Under the pieces are notes generated by a model that saw nothing but the letters and a program-made list of their open reading frames with translations, made no database searches and was not told the DNA's origin. From positions 100,001 to 164,000 of the forward strand of contig NZ_CP030032.1 of the NCBI RefSeq assembly GCF_003258315.1: a stretch of 64,000 bases of DNA, given 5' to 3'. The stretch is from Bradymonas sediminis (GTDB lineage Bacteria > Myxococcota_A > Bradymonadia > Bradymonadales > Bradymonadaceae). Both the position numbers and the translations under genes were made by a program. Positions 1-10,063 of this stretch are shown here, piece after piece. Each line of letters opens with the position of its first letter. Position 1 is the stretch's first letter.

Positions 1-1
1 C

Positions 2-724
2 GCCATCTATTTTGAGCATTGTCGGCGGATCCTTGAGGAGATCGACGAGGCAGAGCGCGCCGTTACAAGCCTTCAGGCCTCGCCGGTCGGGTTGTTGCGC
101 GTCAGCGCACCGGTGTCCTTTGGCATGATGTACCTCAATGAGGTCGTCCTGGACTTCATCGAAAAGTGGCCGGAACTCGAGATCGACATTCACTACGCGG
201 ATACGCGCGTCGATCTAATCGGCGAAGGGTTTGACGTAGCGGTGCGCATTGATGCGCTCGACGATTCGGGGCTCATCGCTCGACGCCTCGCCCCGATCAA
301 GCTCGGTCTGGTCGCAAGCCCGGAGTACCTGGAGCGATTCGGGCGCCCCGGACACCCCCGCGAGCTCGATGGGCACTCCTGCCTGCTCTATAAATACCAG
401 GCAACGGGGACAAATTGGCGCCTCCACGGGCCTGACGGCGAAACCGTCGTGCGCGTCGAAGGTCGGGTGATGGCCAATAACGGCCGCGCCCTGGTCGACG
501 CGGCCCGTCGCGGCCTGGGCATCGCGCTTGCCCCTGACTTCATCGCCTTCGATGCTCTGGATAGCGGCGAACTTGAGTTCATCCTCAAACCCTGGTCGCC
601 AGGCAACCTTGTCCTGTCGGCGGTGTATCCGCATCGGCGCTATCTCTCCCAGAAAGTCCGTCTTTTTATCGACTTTTTAGCTGAACGCTACCGAGAGTCC
701 CCGCCCTGGGCGTGTATGGAGTAG
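2..724 (+). CDS. LysR-type transcriptional regulator, C-terminal part (5' truncated by window edge)
   Basis: The reading frame is open from base 2 to the TAG at 722-724. It carries the linker helix and the effector (substrate-binding) domain of a LysR-type regulator: the family hallmark GLLRVSAPVSFG is followed by the two alpha/beta lobes, with DVAVRIDAL and GLGIALAPDFIA at the usual places. The N-terminal winged helix-turn-helix lies outside the window, so the DNA-binding half cannot be judged. A TTG at 92 is not the start, because homology continues upstream of it. By family precedent it would sense a small molecule and control a nearby gene; the target is not visible. It is separate from the repair operon that begins at 850. 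Confidence 0.9.
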   Translation, partial: AIYFEHCRRILEEIDEAERAVTSLQASPVGLLRVSAPVSFGMMYLNEVVLDFIEKWPELEIDIHYADTRVDLIGEGFDVAVRIDALDDSGLIARRLAPIKLGLVASPEYLERFGRPGHPRELDGHSCLLYKYQATGTNWRLHGPDGETVVRVEGRVMANNGRALVDAARRGLGIALAPDFIAFDALDSGELEFILKPWSPGNLVLSAVYPHRRYLSQKVRLFIDFLAERYRESPPWACME

Positions 725-849
725 CCCAAGCGCAGCCTTCTCGCCCGGCGTTTTCAGGCCTAATATATTGGCGATTCTTTAGGTCGTATTTTTGTATTAT
801 GATGCCCGTGAATTCGAAGTTAGAGATTTATAATAAAATGGAGTGATAG

Positions 850-2556
850 ATGGCCATCATGATTCCCGACGTTCCGCCTTCGAAAAAGGGCTCCGTCCAT
901 TCAGAAAACGAGTTTTGGACCGAGCTTAAATTGCAGCTATCCGACGCTTTCTATGTCTATCATGGCCTTCCCTATCTGACGGCCGAGGCGCGCCAGGGAG
1001 AGGTCGATTTTCTGGTGCTCCACCGCGAGTACGGGCTCTTGAATGTCGAATGTAAAGGCGGCGGCGTTAAACGCGAAGACAATGGCCGGTGGTATCGCAA
1101 GGACGAGTACGGGCGCCCAAAGCGGCTCAATCGAAGCCCGATGGAGCAGGCGGCGGACCAGTTGCGCGCGATCGTAAAAGGTCTGTGTGACCCCTTGCGG
1201 CGAAACCTCGAAGAACATTTTCGCGATTTTCCCGTCCTCTACGGCTGGGCGTTGGCGTTTCCGCTGAGCCAGCGTGACGACCTTAATCTTCCGCTCGATC
1301 TCCAACCCGAGATCGTCATTGATTCGAACGATATCGCCCTCGATCTTGAGGCGAAGGTTGTCGAGGCGTTCAGGTTCCACGCCCGCAAACTTGGCGGGAA
1401 GCCTCCTGTGCTCTCGCCGGAGCAATTCGAGATCTTCCGATCGGTGGTTTCGCCGGAGGTCGCCCTCGAAGAGACTACGGCCGGGCGAATTGCGTTGGAT
1501 AAACGGGCGATGCGCCGCTTGTCGAAGGAGCAGGCGCGTGGCGTCGAGAATGTTCTGGAGAACCGCCGGCTGCGTGTGCGCGGCGGCGCGGGCACCGGCA
1601 AGACCGTCATGGCGTTGCACGCGGCGAAGAAGTTGGCCGAGCAGGGGAAGCGCGTGTTGATCACCTGCTTTAATATTAAATTGGCGGACTTCATCGCCAG
1701 CACCACTCAGGGGTGGTCCCAGCTAAAGGGCACGGTCGACGTACATCATTTTCATCAACTCTGCGCCCAGGCCGGCGACGATATCCAGGGCGGACTTAAT
1801 TACCCGAAACCCGGCGCGTCGGCCGCTGAGCAAGCTGAGTTCTGGAACGAGACGGCACCGTTTGCGGTATTTCGGGCGGTCGACAGCGATAAATTCTCGA
1901 TGGGTCCCTGGGATGCGATTCTCGTCGACGAGGCGCAGGATTTTCTGCCGATCTGGTGGGAAGTGCTCGAGGGATGTCTGCAGGACGAGACCAGCAGCAT
2001 GGCGATCTTCTACGACGAACGTCAGAATATCTTCGATAAGGATACCGCGATTCCCGAGTGGGGGCTGGTTTACGCGTTGAAGGAGAATTTTCGCAATACC
2101 AAGGAGATACTGCGGGCGATTGAGCCGCTTTGCGAGGAGACATTGGTCTCGCATCCCGAGTGCATCGAGGGGAAGGTCCCGAGCGTCTACCAACAGGGTA
2201 GCCCGTCGAAAACACGCGAGAGGGTCGGGGAATTGCTCGCGAAATTAGTGGATCGGCAGAATATTAAATACCAGCAGATTGCCATCCTTACGCCCCGCAG
2301 CCCGAGGAACTCAAGCCTCGAGGGCGCGCGCGAACTCGGCGGTGTTCCGATTGTTCACGTGGTTGACGAATGGCAAAGCGGGGTGCTTCACTCGAGCATC
2401 AGTGGGTTCAAGGGCCTGGAGGCGGACATCGTCATCCTCGTCGATATCGACCCCAGCGACCCGCGCTGTTCCGTAAACGCCCGCTATGTCGCGGCGTCGC
2501 GGGCCAAACATCGCCTGCATGTCTTCGAAAAGGGCAATTGGTTGACCCCACACTGA
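850..2556 (+). CDS. NERD domain-containing UvrD-like (SF1) DNA helicase
   Basis: 568 residues. The first ~140 residues look like a NERD nuclease-related domain (GEVDFLVLHREYGLLNVECKGG, the D...E.K pattern of restriction-endonuclease-like folds). An SF1 helicase core follows: Walker A GGAGTGKT (K251), Walker B/DEAQ box ILVDEAQDF (357-365), and the C-terminal motifs SGFKGLEADIVIL and RYVAASRAKHRLHV. The start ATG has a GGAG 6 bp upstream. It precedes recC, recB and recD on the same strand (118 bp gap to recC), so a role in double-strand-end processing or in defence against foreign DNA is inferred from context only. The domain combination is known in bacteria; its substrate is not. Confidence 0.88.
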   Translation: MAIMIPDVPPSKKGSVHSENEFWTELKLQLSDAFYVYHGLPYLTAEARQGEVDFLVLHREYGLLNVECKGGGVKREDNGRWYRKDEYGRPKRLNRSPMEQAADQLRAIVKGLCDPLRRNLEEHFRDFPVLYGWALAFPLSQRDDLNLPLDLQPEIVIDSNDIALDLEAKVVEAFRFHARKLGGKPPVLSPEQFEIFRSVVSPEVALEETTAGRIALDKRAMRRLSKEQARGVENVLENRRLRVRGGAGTGKTVMALHAAKKLAEQGKRVLITCFNIKLADFIASTTQGWSQLKGTVDVHHFHQLCAQAGDDIQGGLNYPKPGASAAEQAEFWNETAPFAVFRAVDSDKFSMGPWDAILVDEAQDFLPIWWEVLEGCLQDETSSMAIFYDERQNIFDKDTAIPEWGLVYALKENFRNTKEILRAIEPLCEETLVSHPECIEGKVPSVYQQGSPSKTRERVGELLAKLVDRQNIKYQQIAILTPRSPRNSSLEGARELGGVPIVHVVDEWQSGVLHSSISGFKGLEADIVILVDIDPSDPRCSVNARYVAASRAKHRLHVFEKGNWLTPH

Positions 2557-2674
2557 TCGGTTTACGAGTCAGCAGATGCGCCTCGGCGGCCGCTACGATT
2601 GCCCCCGCTGAAGGCGTGTGCCAATATTTCGGGAATCGTTTGGCGAGTTTTTAATCTTTTTAGGGCGTCATTTT

Positions 2675-5600
2675 ATGTTGCAGGTCTGGTATTCGAATTC
2701 CCTTGATAGACTCGTCGACGGTCTGGTCGAAGTTGAAGCCACGGAGCGAAAGAATCTCGGGCTAAACCCGATTGAGCGCTCCCCTGTGGTCGTCCCCGGC
2801 GCGAATATGGGGACGTATCTGAAATACGCGGTGGCGACTCGCGCGGGGATCGCCGGGCGCATCGAGCCCTGGCATATCGGTGACTTTTTCGACGCCCTTT
2901 TGCCCGATGACAGTAGCTTTCAGACCTTAAACGCGTCAAAAATTCAGGTGTTACTCCTCGATATCTTCGAGGATGAGGCGTTGCTCGGGGCACCCGAATT
3001 AAAGGAGCCTCGCGATTATCTTGCGATGAGCAACGCGGAGCGGAGCTCCGACTCGGATACGCGCGCCCTTCGCCGCTTCCAACTCAGCGGGCATATCGCG
3101 CAGCTCTTCGAGGAATATCACCTCAATCGCCCTAAAATGTTGCTCGAGTGGCTGGAGGCGGAGCCTGGGGACGCGGCCCCTGAGGGCGCGTCGCTCACCG
3201 AGTTCGAACGCACCGAGCGCTGGCAGCGCGCCCTCTGGCTCCTCCTCTTTGGCGAAGGTGGGCGAATCGAGCGCCTCGCCGAAGAAACCGGCGTGCGCTA
3301 TCTGCGCCCGGACCAGATCTTTGACCGGGTCCCGCCCGGCCGTTTGCGTCTTCCGCCGGTGATCCAATTCTTCGCCCTCGACCGCGTGGGCGGCGTCTAC
3401 GAGAAGTTATTGGGTCAACTCGGTGAGCTCACGCGCGTGCATATCTGGGCGCTGAACCCGTGCATCGAGTTTTGGGAGGATGTGCTCACCGATTTCGACG
3501 AGGAGTCGCACCTCTTGTCGAGCGCTCGCTCGGCGCCGAGCACGCCCGGCCAAGCCGACTTGCTCGCCCCGATGATCGACGAGACCTTCTGGGAGCCTGA
3601 GCGCTTTCCGCTGCCGCTTCGGCTCTGGGGGCGCGCCGGGCGCGACCAGATGCGCATGTATAACCGCCTCTGCGGCTATGATCCGCGCATGGAATTTGTG
3701 GACGCCGAAGACGAGCAACCAACCGTCCTCAAACAATTGCAGCGCGATGTTCTTAAGCTGCAATATGAGCGCAGTGAGCCGATGGCGCGCTTCGCTGCGT
3801 CGGACGCTGTGGACGAGAGCATCACCGTCTTCGCATGCTCCGGGGTGCAGCGCGAAGTCGAGACCATCGCCAACGAGATTTGGCGATTGATGCGCGCCGA
3901 TCCCACGCTTCAATTCAATGAGATCGCGCTGATCCTCGGGCGCGAGCAATCTGCGGCGTATCAGACCCAGGTGGAGGCGGTTTTCCAGCAGGTCCACGGC
4001 ATTCCCTATAATATCATTGATATCGACTCGACCGGGGCGGGGCGCGTTTTCGAGGCCCTCGACCTCCTCTTTGAGTTGCCCTTTGGTGACCTTCGGCGGC
4101 GAGACCTTTTGCGGCTGTTGACGCACCCTAATGTGATCGCGAAGTTCTCCGATATCGATCCGGACGTCTGGCTGCGTTGGTGCGATGACCTGCATATCGT
4201 CCACGGCGCCGACCATCATGACCACGAAGAAAGCTATATTGAGCAGGACCTTTATAATTGGGATCAGGGTCTAAAGCGCCTGGTGCTGGGTGGGTTTATG
4301 ACCGGCGCGCCGAGCGGAGACGAGCGCATTTATGGGGGCGCAGGCTTTGAGTATTTGCCGCATGAGATCGCCCATGGTGACGCCGAGAGCGCGGCGATCT
4401 TTGTGCGCACGGCGCGCGCGCTGATTCGCGATTCGCGCCGATTTAAGGTCGAGAAGCGGACCTTGCGCGCCTGGTTTGACGAGCTTGCCAGCCTCATTCA
4501 GCGCTACCTTGGCGCCGAGACCGACGCCGATGACGCCGACCTGAGGTTGTGTTTGGCGACGCTGAGCGAGCTTGCGGACATGCCGCCGCCCGAGGACGCG
4601 CCGCGCAAAGTGTCCTATCGCATCGCGCGTGAATTTGTGCGCCGCGAGATGGGCAAGATGAGCGGGAATCGGGGGCAATACCTCATTGACGGCGTGAGCG
4701 TGTCGGCCTTTATGCCGGCGCGCCCGATGCCCTTTCGCGTGATCTTTTGCGCGGGCATGGGCGAGGCGACGTTTCCGTCCTCGGAGCCGGTGGACCCGCT
4801 CGACCTGCGGCGCGAGAAGTGGGTGGAGGGCGACGCGAGCCGGCGAGACCTCGATAAATACGCGTTCTTTCAGGCGCTGATGGCGGCCAGGGAGCGAATC
4901 TATCTCTCCTATATTGCCCGCGATAGCCGCACGGGAGAGGGCCTCGAGCCGTCGTCGGTGGTGCAGGATTTGATGCGCATGGTGGCCCAGCAATATATGG
5001 GGCAGGAGCGCGCCGACGCCCGCGTTTTGGCCCAGCCGCTTCGGCGCTATCATCCGGGTTATTTCCCCCAACTTAGGGACGATGACGCGAGCGAGCCGCT
5101 CGACTTAGGGCCCAACTTCCACCCCGAGGCCCGCCTCGAGGCCAGCGCGCTCGCCCTGCGCGACAGCCTCGTTGAGCACCTGGAGCATTACCCGAATCGG
5201 GCCGCATCCGCCGGGATGCTCAACGCGGGCTTTGAGTTTCCGGAGGTCGCGCACCTCCTCGACGTCGTTGATACGCCGACCCGCGAGTTGCTCAATCGGG
5301 TGCTCGGCACCTATCGCCTGAGCGGGGCGAAGGGCCCATCCCGAGACCTTCGGGAAGTGTCGATATCGCTGACTCAATTGCGCCAATTTTTGGAGAGTCC
5401 ATTGCAGACTTCGGCGCGCTGGTCGCTGGGGATGCGCGGGGACGAGGACGAGGATCTTCTCGCGGTCGACGACGAGATTTTTGAGGCATCCTATGTCGAG
5501 TCGCTGATGTTGATGCGCGATGTATTTGAGCGCACGCTGACCGATCCGCGGGGCGGGCGCGACGCCTCCCAGCTCGAGGCCGCCTATGATTCGCGCGCGC

Positions 5601-6382
5601 GATTTTTAGAATTGCAGGGCGTTTTGCCGACCGGAGTTTTCTTTCGCGAGGCGCGCAATCGCCACCTCGACGCCCTCGCCATCTGGCAGGCGAATCTGGG
5701 GCATTTTCGGATTCCTACGGACACGCCCCTGGAGCTCAGGAGTTTTGGGCGCGCGCGAAAACGCGTGCAGGGCGGTCAGAGTCTGGACTCGATTCGCTTC
5801 GACGTGGAGTTGCCGGAGCCCGCGACCGGCGACGTGCAGCGGGTGCGCGTGGAGGTCAGCGGTGTGAGCGAATTGCTCGCAAAGGACGCGACCATGGCCG
5901 TGACGCCCGTGCTGAGGACGTCGGCCAAGGAGAAGGATTTTTTGCGCGGATTCTTAAGCCAGGTCGCGCTGGCCGCGGCCGGTGAGGGCGACGAGAATGC
6001 GCCGTTTGAGGCGATTGTGCTGCCTGGCAAGGCGATCGAAAAGCCGAAGTCTCAGCAAAAATTTCGCATGCAATTCGCGCCAATCTCACAGCCCGACGCC
6101 ATCGCCTATTTGAAGGCGCTGAGCGTCGACTTCCTCAGCGGTGTTCACGCCAACACGATGCCCATCGAGGCCGTGTTCGACTATTTTAAGCCGGATAACG
6201 AAGTGTCTTTTGCTGATTTGGTCGAGAAACAATTCGCCAATACTTGGTCCTCGTGCAGCGAGGAGTATGGGCCGGTTCGACAGCCGTCGAGATTCCCCGC
6301 GCCGCCAAACGCCGAGGCGATCTTGGCGCGCCGGTTCGAGCCGTTCTTCTCGCGGGTTTTGGCCGAAAAGGAGGACGCGTAA
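2675..6382 (+). CDS. recC: RecBCD enzyme subunit RecC (exodeoxyribonuclease V gamma chain)
   Basis: About 1235 residues, close to the usual ~1120-1200 of RecC. The N-terminus (MLQVWYSNSLDRLVDGL, then VVPGANMGTYLKYAVATRAGIAGRI) matches the RecC opening, in which a degenerate helicase begins with a conserved 'vP...m..wl' segment. In E. coli RecC recognises Chi and splits the duplex; it is a catalytically dead SF1 helicase/nuclease fold. The frame is open back to 2618, but ATG 2675 is preferred: it starts at the conserved N-terminus and has AGGG about 9 bp upstream. The stop TAA overlaps the recB ATG by one base (TAATG), implying translational coupling. Confidence 0.93.
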   Translation: MLQVWYSNSLDRLVDGLVEVEATERKNLGLNPIERSPVVVPGANMGTYLKYAVATRAGIAGRIEPWHIGDFFDALLPDDSSFQTLNASKIQVLLLDIFEDEALLGAPELKEPRDYLAMSNAERSSDSDTRALRRFQLSGHIAQLFEEYHLNRPKMLLEWLEAEPGDAAPEGASLTEFERTERWQRALWLLLFGEGGRIERLAEETGVRYLRPDQIFDRVPPGRLRLPPVIQFFALDRVGGVYEKLLGQLGELTRVHIWALNPCIEFWEDVLTDFDEESHLLSSARSAPSTPGQADLLAPMIDETFWEPERFPLPLRLWGRAGRDQMRMYNRLCGYDPRMEFVDAEDEQPTVLKQLQRDVLKLQYERSEPMARFAASDAVDESITVFACSGVQREVETIANEIWRLMRADPTLQFNEIALILGREQSAAYQTQVEAVFQQVHGIPYNIIDIDSTGAGRVFEALDLLFELPFGDLRRRDLLRLLTHPNVIAKFSDIDPDVWLRWCDDLHIVHGADHHDHEESYIEQDLYNWDQGLKRLVLGGFMTGAPSGDERIYGGAGFEYLPHEIAHGDAESAAIFVRTARALIRDSRRFKVEKRTLRAWFDELASLIQRYLGAETDADDADLRLCLATLSELADMPPPEDAPRKVSYRIAREFVRREMGKMSGNRGQYLIDGVSVSAFMPARPMPFRVIFCAGMGEATFPSSEPVDPLDLRREKWVEGDASRRDLDKYAFFQALMAARERIYLSYIARDSRTGEGLEPSSVVQDLMRMVAQQYMGQERADARVLAQPLRRYHPGYFPQLRDDDASEPLDLGPNFHPEARLEASALALRDSLVEHLEHYPNRAASAGMLNAGFEFPEVAHLLDVVDTPTRELLNRVLGTYRLSGAKGPSRDLREVSISLTQLRQFLESPLQTSARWSLGMRGDEDEDLLAVDDEIFEASYVESLMLMRDVFERTLTDPRGGRDASQLEAAYDSRARFLELQGVLPTGVFFREARNRHLDALAIWQANLGHFRIPTDTPLELRSFGRARKRVQGGQSLDSIRFDVELPEPATGDVQRVRVEVSGVSELLAKDATMAVTPVLRTSAKEKDFLRGFLSQVALAAAGEGDENAPFEAIVLPGKAIEKPKSQQKFRMQFAPISQPDAIAYLKALSVDFLSGVHANTMPIEAVFDYFKPDNEVSFADLVEKQFANTWSSCSEEYGPVRQPSRFPAPPNAEAILARRFEPFFSRVLAEKEDA

Positions 6383-9300
6383 TGACTCAAACCTCGCCAA
6401 CTTACCGCATCAAAAAGCCCGCGCTACTGGAGCAAATTCGCCACGATAATCACGCGATTATCGAGGCCTCCGCGGGCACCGGCAAGACCTATACCATCGA
6501 GCACCTGGTGGTGGATCTGCTGCTCAAAAATCCGCAGCTGCGCATCCCCCAGATCCTCATCGTGACCTTCACCGAGCGCGCGACCTTTGAGCTGGGGGCG
6601 CGCATTCGGCAATTGCTCCAGGCGGTCGTCGACGCGGATGAGAAGCTGCTGGCCGGGCCCGAAGAGCCGGCCTGGGAGATCGGGCTGAACGAGCGTCGCA
6701 CCCTCGAGAAGGCGCTCTCTTCTTTTGACCTGGCCGCGATTCACACCATCCACGGCTTTTGTCACCGCGTGCTGACCGAGAACGCGTTTCAAAACCATCG
6801 CCCCTTCGAGCAGGAGCACACCGGTTTTGACCAGCTCTTCGAGCGGGTTTTTAAGGATGCCCTGCGTCGAGAGTTCGCGTATCGCCCGGAGTTTCGCGGG
6901 TATTTGGCGGCCTGGATGGAGCAAAATAATAACGGGATCGCGTCCTTGCAGAAGTTGCTCGCGACCTGTGTGCGGGCGCGCGGTGAGATTCGACCGGAGT
7001 TCGACGAGGCCGGGCTGCGCCAGGCCGTCGATGCGTTTGAGGCGTTTGAGCGCGATGAGATCGTGGCGAAGCTCAAGGCCGAGCTCAAGGAGGAGAAGGT
7101 GCACGGCGGCACCGTCAACGCCGTGGTTAAGCGCATCGATGTCTTGCTCGCCGGGCTGGAGCGCTACCGCGAGAGCGGCGACCTCGTCGACGTGATGGGG
7201 CCCTGTGGCGCCAAGGGGCAGCTCGATTATATGCAGGAAAAGCTCGCGCTCTTTGAGTTTGGCGGCGAGGTGGGGCAATGCGTGCGCGAGGTCTATGAGA
7301 CGCTGACGTCGCTTGAGGCCGCCATCGCGACGCAATTCACGCCCGTTTTGCAGCGGATGTTGCGCGAATTTAAGGACGAGAGCGGTCAATTTGTCTTCGA
7401 CGATATGCTCAGCCTGGTGTGGGAGAGCCTGGAGAGCGCGCGCGGCGATTCGCTGGTGCAGTCGCTCCGGCAGCGCTACCAATACGCGCTTATCGACGAG
7501 TTTCAGGACACCGATGAGCTTCAGTGGCAGATTTTCAAGCGCATTTTTCACGAGAGCAACGGCGCGAATATCTTCTATCTGATCGGCGACCCCAAGCAGG
7601 CGATCTATAGCTTCCGCGGGGCCGACGTCTATACCTATTTGCATGCCCACAAGGTCGTGAAAGACGGCGGCGGCGACCTGCTCCAGCTCGATAAAAATTA
7701 CCGCTCCTCCGCCAATGTCATCGACGCCTATAATCACGTCTTCGACCAATCCTCGGAGCGACCGTTTTTTAGCGGCGATATCACCTATGATTCGCCGGTG
7801 GGGTGCGGCCTCAAAGAGCGCGAGGTCTGCGATGCGGATGGCCTGCCCGCGACCGCGATAAAGCTCGTGCAGATGGTCGACGAAGACCTGAAGGTCGACC
7901 GCCTGCGCGAGGGCATCGCCGCGCATTTCGCAGCCGAGATTCGCGAGATTCTATTCGGCGATAAGATGCTCTTTTGCCGCGACAGCCCCGACGATGCGGC
8001 GACGCCGGTTGGGGCCAGGGATATTTTCGTCCTCACACGCAGCAAAAAGGAGGGGCGAATCATCGCGGAGTTCTTGCGCCACGAGGGCGTTCCCTACGCG
8101 TTTTTCAAGCAAGACGGCCTCTTTCAGACCGCCGAAGCCCTTCATATTTATGACCTTTTAGGGGGCGTCGCCAACCCGCGCGACCGCTCCGCCAGACTCA
8201 AAGCCTGGCTGACGCCGTTCTTCGGGCTGACCCTCGAAGAGCTCGAAGAGACCGACTCATTCACCGAGAATGACCGTCCTCTGGGGGACCTTCTGCATTG
8301 GAATGAGCTCGCCGAGGCGCGCCAATTTCAATTGTTATTCAGCTCGATTTTGAGCCGCACGGGACGTTTGCGCGCCGAGATCTTCTCGGGCGTAAGCGAG
8401 CGGGAGCTCACCAATTATTTGCATCTTTTCGAGATCTTGCTCGACGAGGCGACCCGCGATCGTTGTCCGCTCGACGACCTTATCGTGCGCCTGCAATCGT
8501 ATATTCTCGGCGAGGGTGAACCCGAGGGTGAGGACGGAAATGTGCAGCGTCTGGAGACCGACCGCGACGCCGTGCAGATCATGACCATGCACAAGAGTAA
8601 GGGGCTTGAGGCGGAGATTGTCTTTGTATTTGGCGGGTTTACGGCGCGCGCCGCCCACTCTGTTTATAGCTTTCATGGAGATGATGGCGAGCCGATACTC
8701 TATCTGGGGACGCCTCCGGAGGAGATGCGGGAGCAGTGGGCGAGGGAGCAGGCCGAAGAAGATCAGCGCCTGCTTTATGTGGCGCTCACGCGCGCGAAAT
8801 CACAGATCTATTTGCCTTATGTCGGCTTTGAGAATGAGGCTCCGAAGAAGAAAAAGACCGCGAAGAAGGGTGACGAAGAAGCGGCCAAACCCCGCGATTA
8901 TACCGTGGGAGGCGCCTATGCGCCGATTCTTACCCGCCTGGACGCGGTCGTCGCCGAGCTGAGCGCGGGCGACGCAGAGGTCGGACGATTATTTTCGCTC
9001 GAGAAGATCGAATATGCCCGAACGCTGCGGGTCACGGACGCGGCAGCCCGGCAGCGCGCGCTCGCCGATTGGCAGCCCCCGGCCGAGCTCCCCATGCCGC
9101 TCAATGATGATGCGGAGTTTCGGCCACTGCGTGGGCGTCGCCCGATCGTGACTTCGTATAGCCGCATCAAGAATACGGTCGGGAGGCTGGGGCCGCATCA
9201 GGGTGAGGTCCCGGCGATTCGGGTCGAGCGGGCTGGCAAGAGTAGCTTCCTCGAAGATGACTTAGTGGCGGATGGTGGCGAGGAGGCCGTCGCGATTTTG

Positions 9301-9993
9301 GCGCCCGACGAGCTTCCGGGCGGAAAGCGCGCGGGTGTGTTTTTGCACGAGTTGCTCGAGCAGGCCGATCTGGCGCGGGCCCGCGAGTGCGCGAAGCTGT
9401 CCGAGTGGATGGAGGACGCGGATGTCGACGCGACATTCCGCCGCACGATGCGAACGTACGGTGTCGAGGAGGAGTATCTTGGCTTTTGTAAGAAGTTGGT
9501 CTGGCGCGCGATCAAGACGCCGCTTCGGCTAGACGCGGGGCAAGAGGGCGCCGAGTCCGCGATTCCCTGCGTCGCCCAGAGCGATAAGGTGCTGCGCGAG
9601 CTCGAGTTTGTTTATCCCATCCCGGAGCGCCCGAGCGAGCAAGCGGTGGAGCGCGGCTTTATCAAGGGATTTGTCGACCTGATTTTTGAGAACGACTCAA
9701 AGATCTATTTCGCTGATTGGAAGAGCGATATTCTTACGGATTATGGCCCGCAATCGCTGAACCAACGCGTCGCCGAGAGCTACGGCATTCAGGCGACGAT
9801 CTATATTTTGGCGATGGTGAAATTCCTCGAGATCACCGATCAGAAAGCCTACGATGAGCGCTTTGGCGGGTATTTTTATCTCTTCGTCCGCGGAATGGGC
9901 GCGTCCGAAAACCCGGCGGCCGGCGTCTATTATCGCCGTCCAACCTGGGAAGATATCCTGCAGGACGAAGAGATACTCGCCGCGAATATCTAA
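6382..9993 (+). CDS. recB: RecBCD enzyme subunit RecB (helicase-nuclease)
   Basis: 1203 residues, the normal RecB length. The 3'-5' SF1A helicase motifs are all present: Walker A EASAGTGKTYTI (K35), LIDEFQDTDELQWQIF near 370, LIGDPKQAIYSFRGAD, TMHKSKGLEAEIVFVFGG near 734, and RLLYVALTRAK. The C-terminal RecB-family nuclease has GFVDLIF and YFADWKSD near 1097-1116 (catalytic D and DxK), followed by YLFVRGM. The start is the ATG sharing one base with the recC stop; the longer open frame to 6244 lies inside recC and lacks homology. It forms the main motor and only nuclease of RecBCD and acts in recombinational repair and degradation of linear DNA. Confidence 0.96.
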   Translation: MTQTSPTYRIKKPALLEQIRHDNHAIIEASAGTGKTYTIEHLVVDLLLKNPQLRIPQILIVTFTERATFELGARIRQLLQAVVDADEKLLAGPEEPAWEIGLNERRTLEKALSSFDLAAIHTIHGFCHRVLTENAFQNHRPFEQEHTGFDQLFERVFKDALRREFAYRPEFRGYLAAWMEQNNNGIASLQKLLATCVRARGEIRPEFDEAGLRQAVDAFEAFERDEIVAKLKAELKEEKVHGGTVNAVVKRIDVLLAGLERYRESGDLVDVMGPCGAKGQLDYMQEKLALFEFGGEVGQCVREVYETLTSLEAAIATQFTPVLQRMLREFKDESGQFVFDDMLSLVWESLESARGDSLVQSLRQRYQYALIDEFQDTDELQWQIFKRIFHESNGANIFYLIGDPKQAIYSFRGADVYTYLHAHKVVKDGGGDLLQLDKNYRSSANVIDAYNHVFDQSSERPFFSGDITYDSPVGCGLKEREVCDADGLPATAIKLVQMVDEDLKVDRLREGIAAHFAAEIREILFGDKMLFCRDSPDDAATPVGARDIFVLTRSKKEGRIIAEFLRHEGVPYAFFKQDGLFQTAEALHIYDLLGGVANPRDRSARLKAWLTPFFGLTLEELEETDSFTENDRPLGDLLHWNELAEARQFQLLFSSILSRTGRLRAEIFSGVSERELTNYLHLFEILLDEATRDRCPLDDLIVRLQSYILGEGEPEGEDGNVQRLETDRDAVQIMTMHKSKGLEAEIVFVFGGFTARAAHSVYSFHGDDGEPILYLGTPPEEMREQWAREQAEEDQRLLYVALTRAKSQIYLPYVGFENEAPKKKKTAKKGDEEAAKPRDYTVGGAYAPILTRLDAVVAELSAGDAEVGRLFSLEKIEYARTLRVTDAAARQRALADWQPPAELPMPLNDDAEFRPLRGRRPIVTSYSRIKNTVGRLGPHQGEVPAIRVERAGKSSFLEDDLVADGGEEAVAILAPDELPGGKRAGVFLHELLEQADLARARECAKLSEWMEDADVDATFRRTMRTYGVEEEYLGFCKKLVWRAIKTPLRLDAGQEGAESAIPCVAQSDKVLRELEFVYPIPERPSEQAVERGFIKGFVDLIFENDSKIYFADWKSDILTDYGPQSLNQRVAESYGIQATIYILAMVKFLEITDQKAYDERFGGYFYLFVRGMGASENPAAGVYYRRPTWEDILQDEEILAANI

Positions 9994-10003
9994 GGCTGAG
10001 CAG

Positions 10004-10063
10004 ATGCCGATGAATGAGCGTCTGGACGAATTGAAGTGCACCGATACCCAAGAAACGCGATGA
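10004..10063 (+). CDS. Possible 19-codon coupling ORF ahead of recD
   Basis: A short frame begins at ATG 10004 just after the recB stop (9993), with a purine-rich AAGGCTGAG upstream. It ends in a TGA (10061-10063) that overlaps the recD ATG (10060-10062) as ATGA. The encoded peptide (MPMNERLDELKCTDTQETR) is unremarkable. The recD ATG has only a weak ribosome-binding site of its own, so ribosomes ending this frame could restart on recD. This may be chance; nothing but the overlap and spacing supports it. Confidence 0.25.
   Translation: MPMNERLDELKCTDTQETR

Noticed and set aside
2618-2674. Longer RecC N-terminus
   Set aside because: The 19 extra residues have no homology; the conserved start and a ribosome-binding site lie at 2675.
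6244-6381. Longer RecB N-terminus
   Set aside because: It overlaps recC coding sequence in another frame and has no homology.
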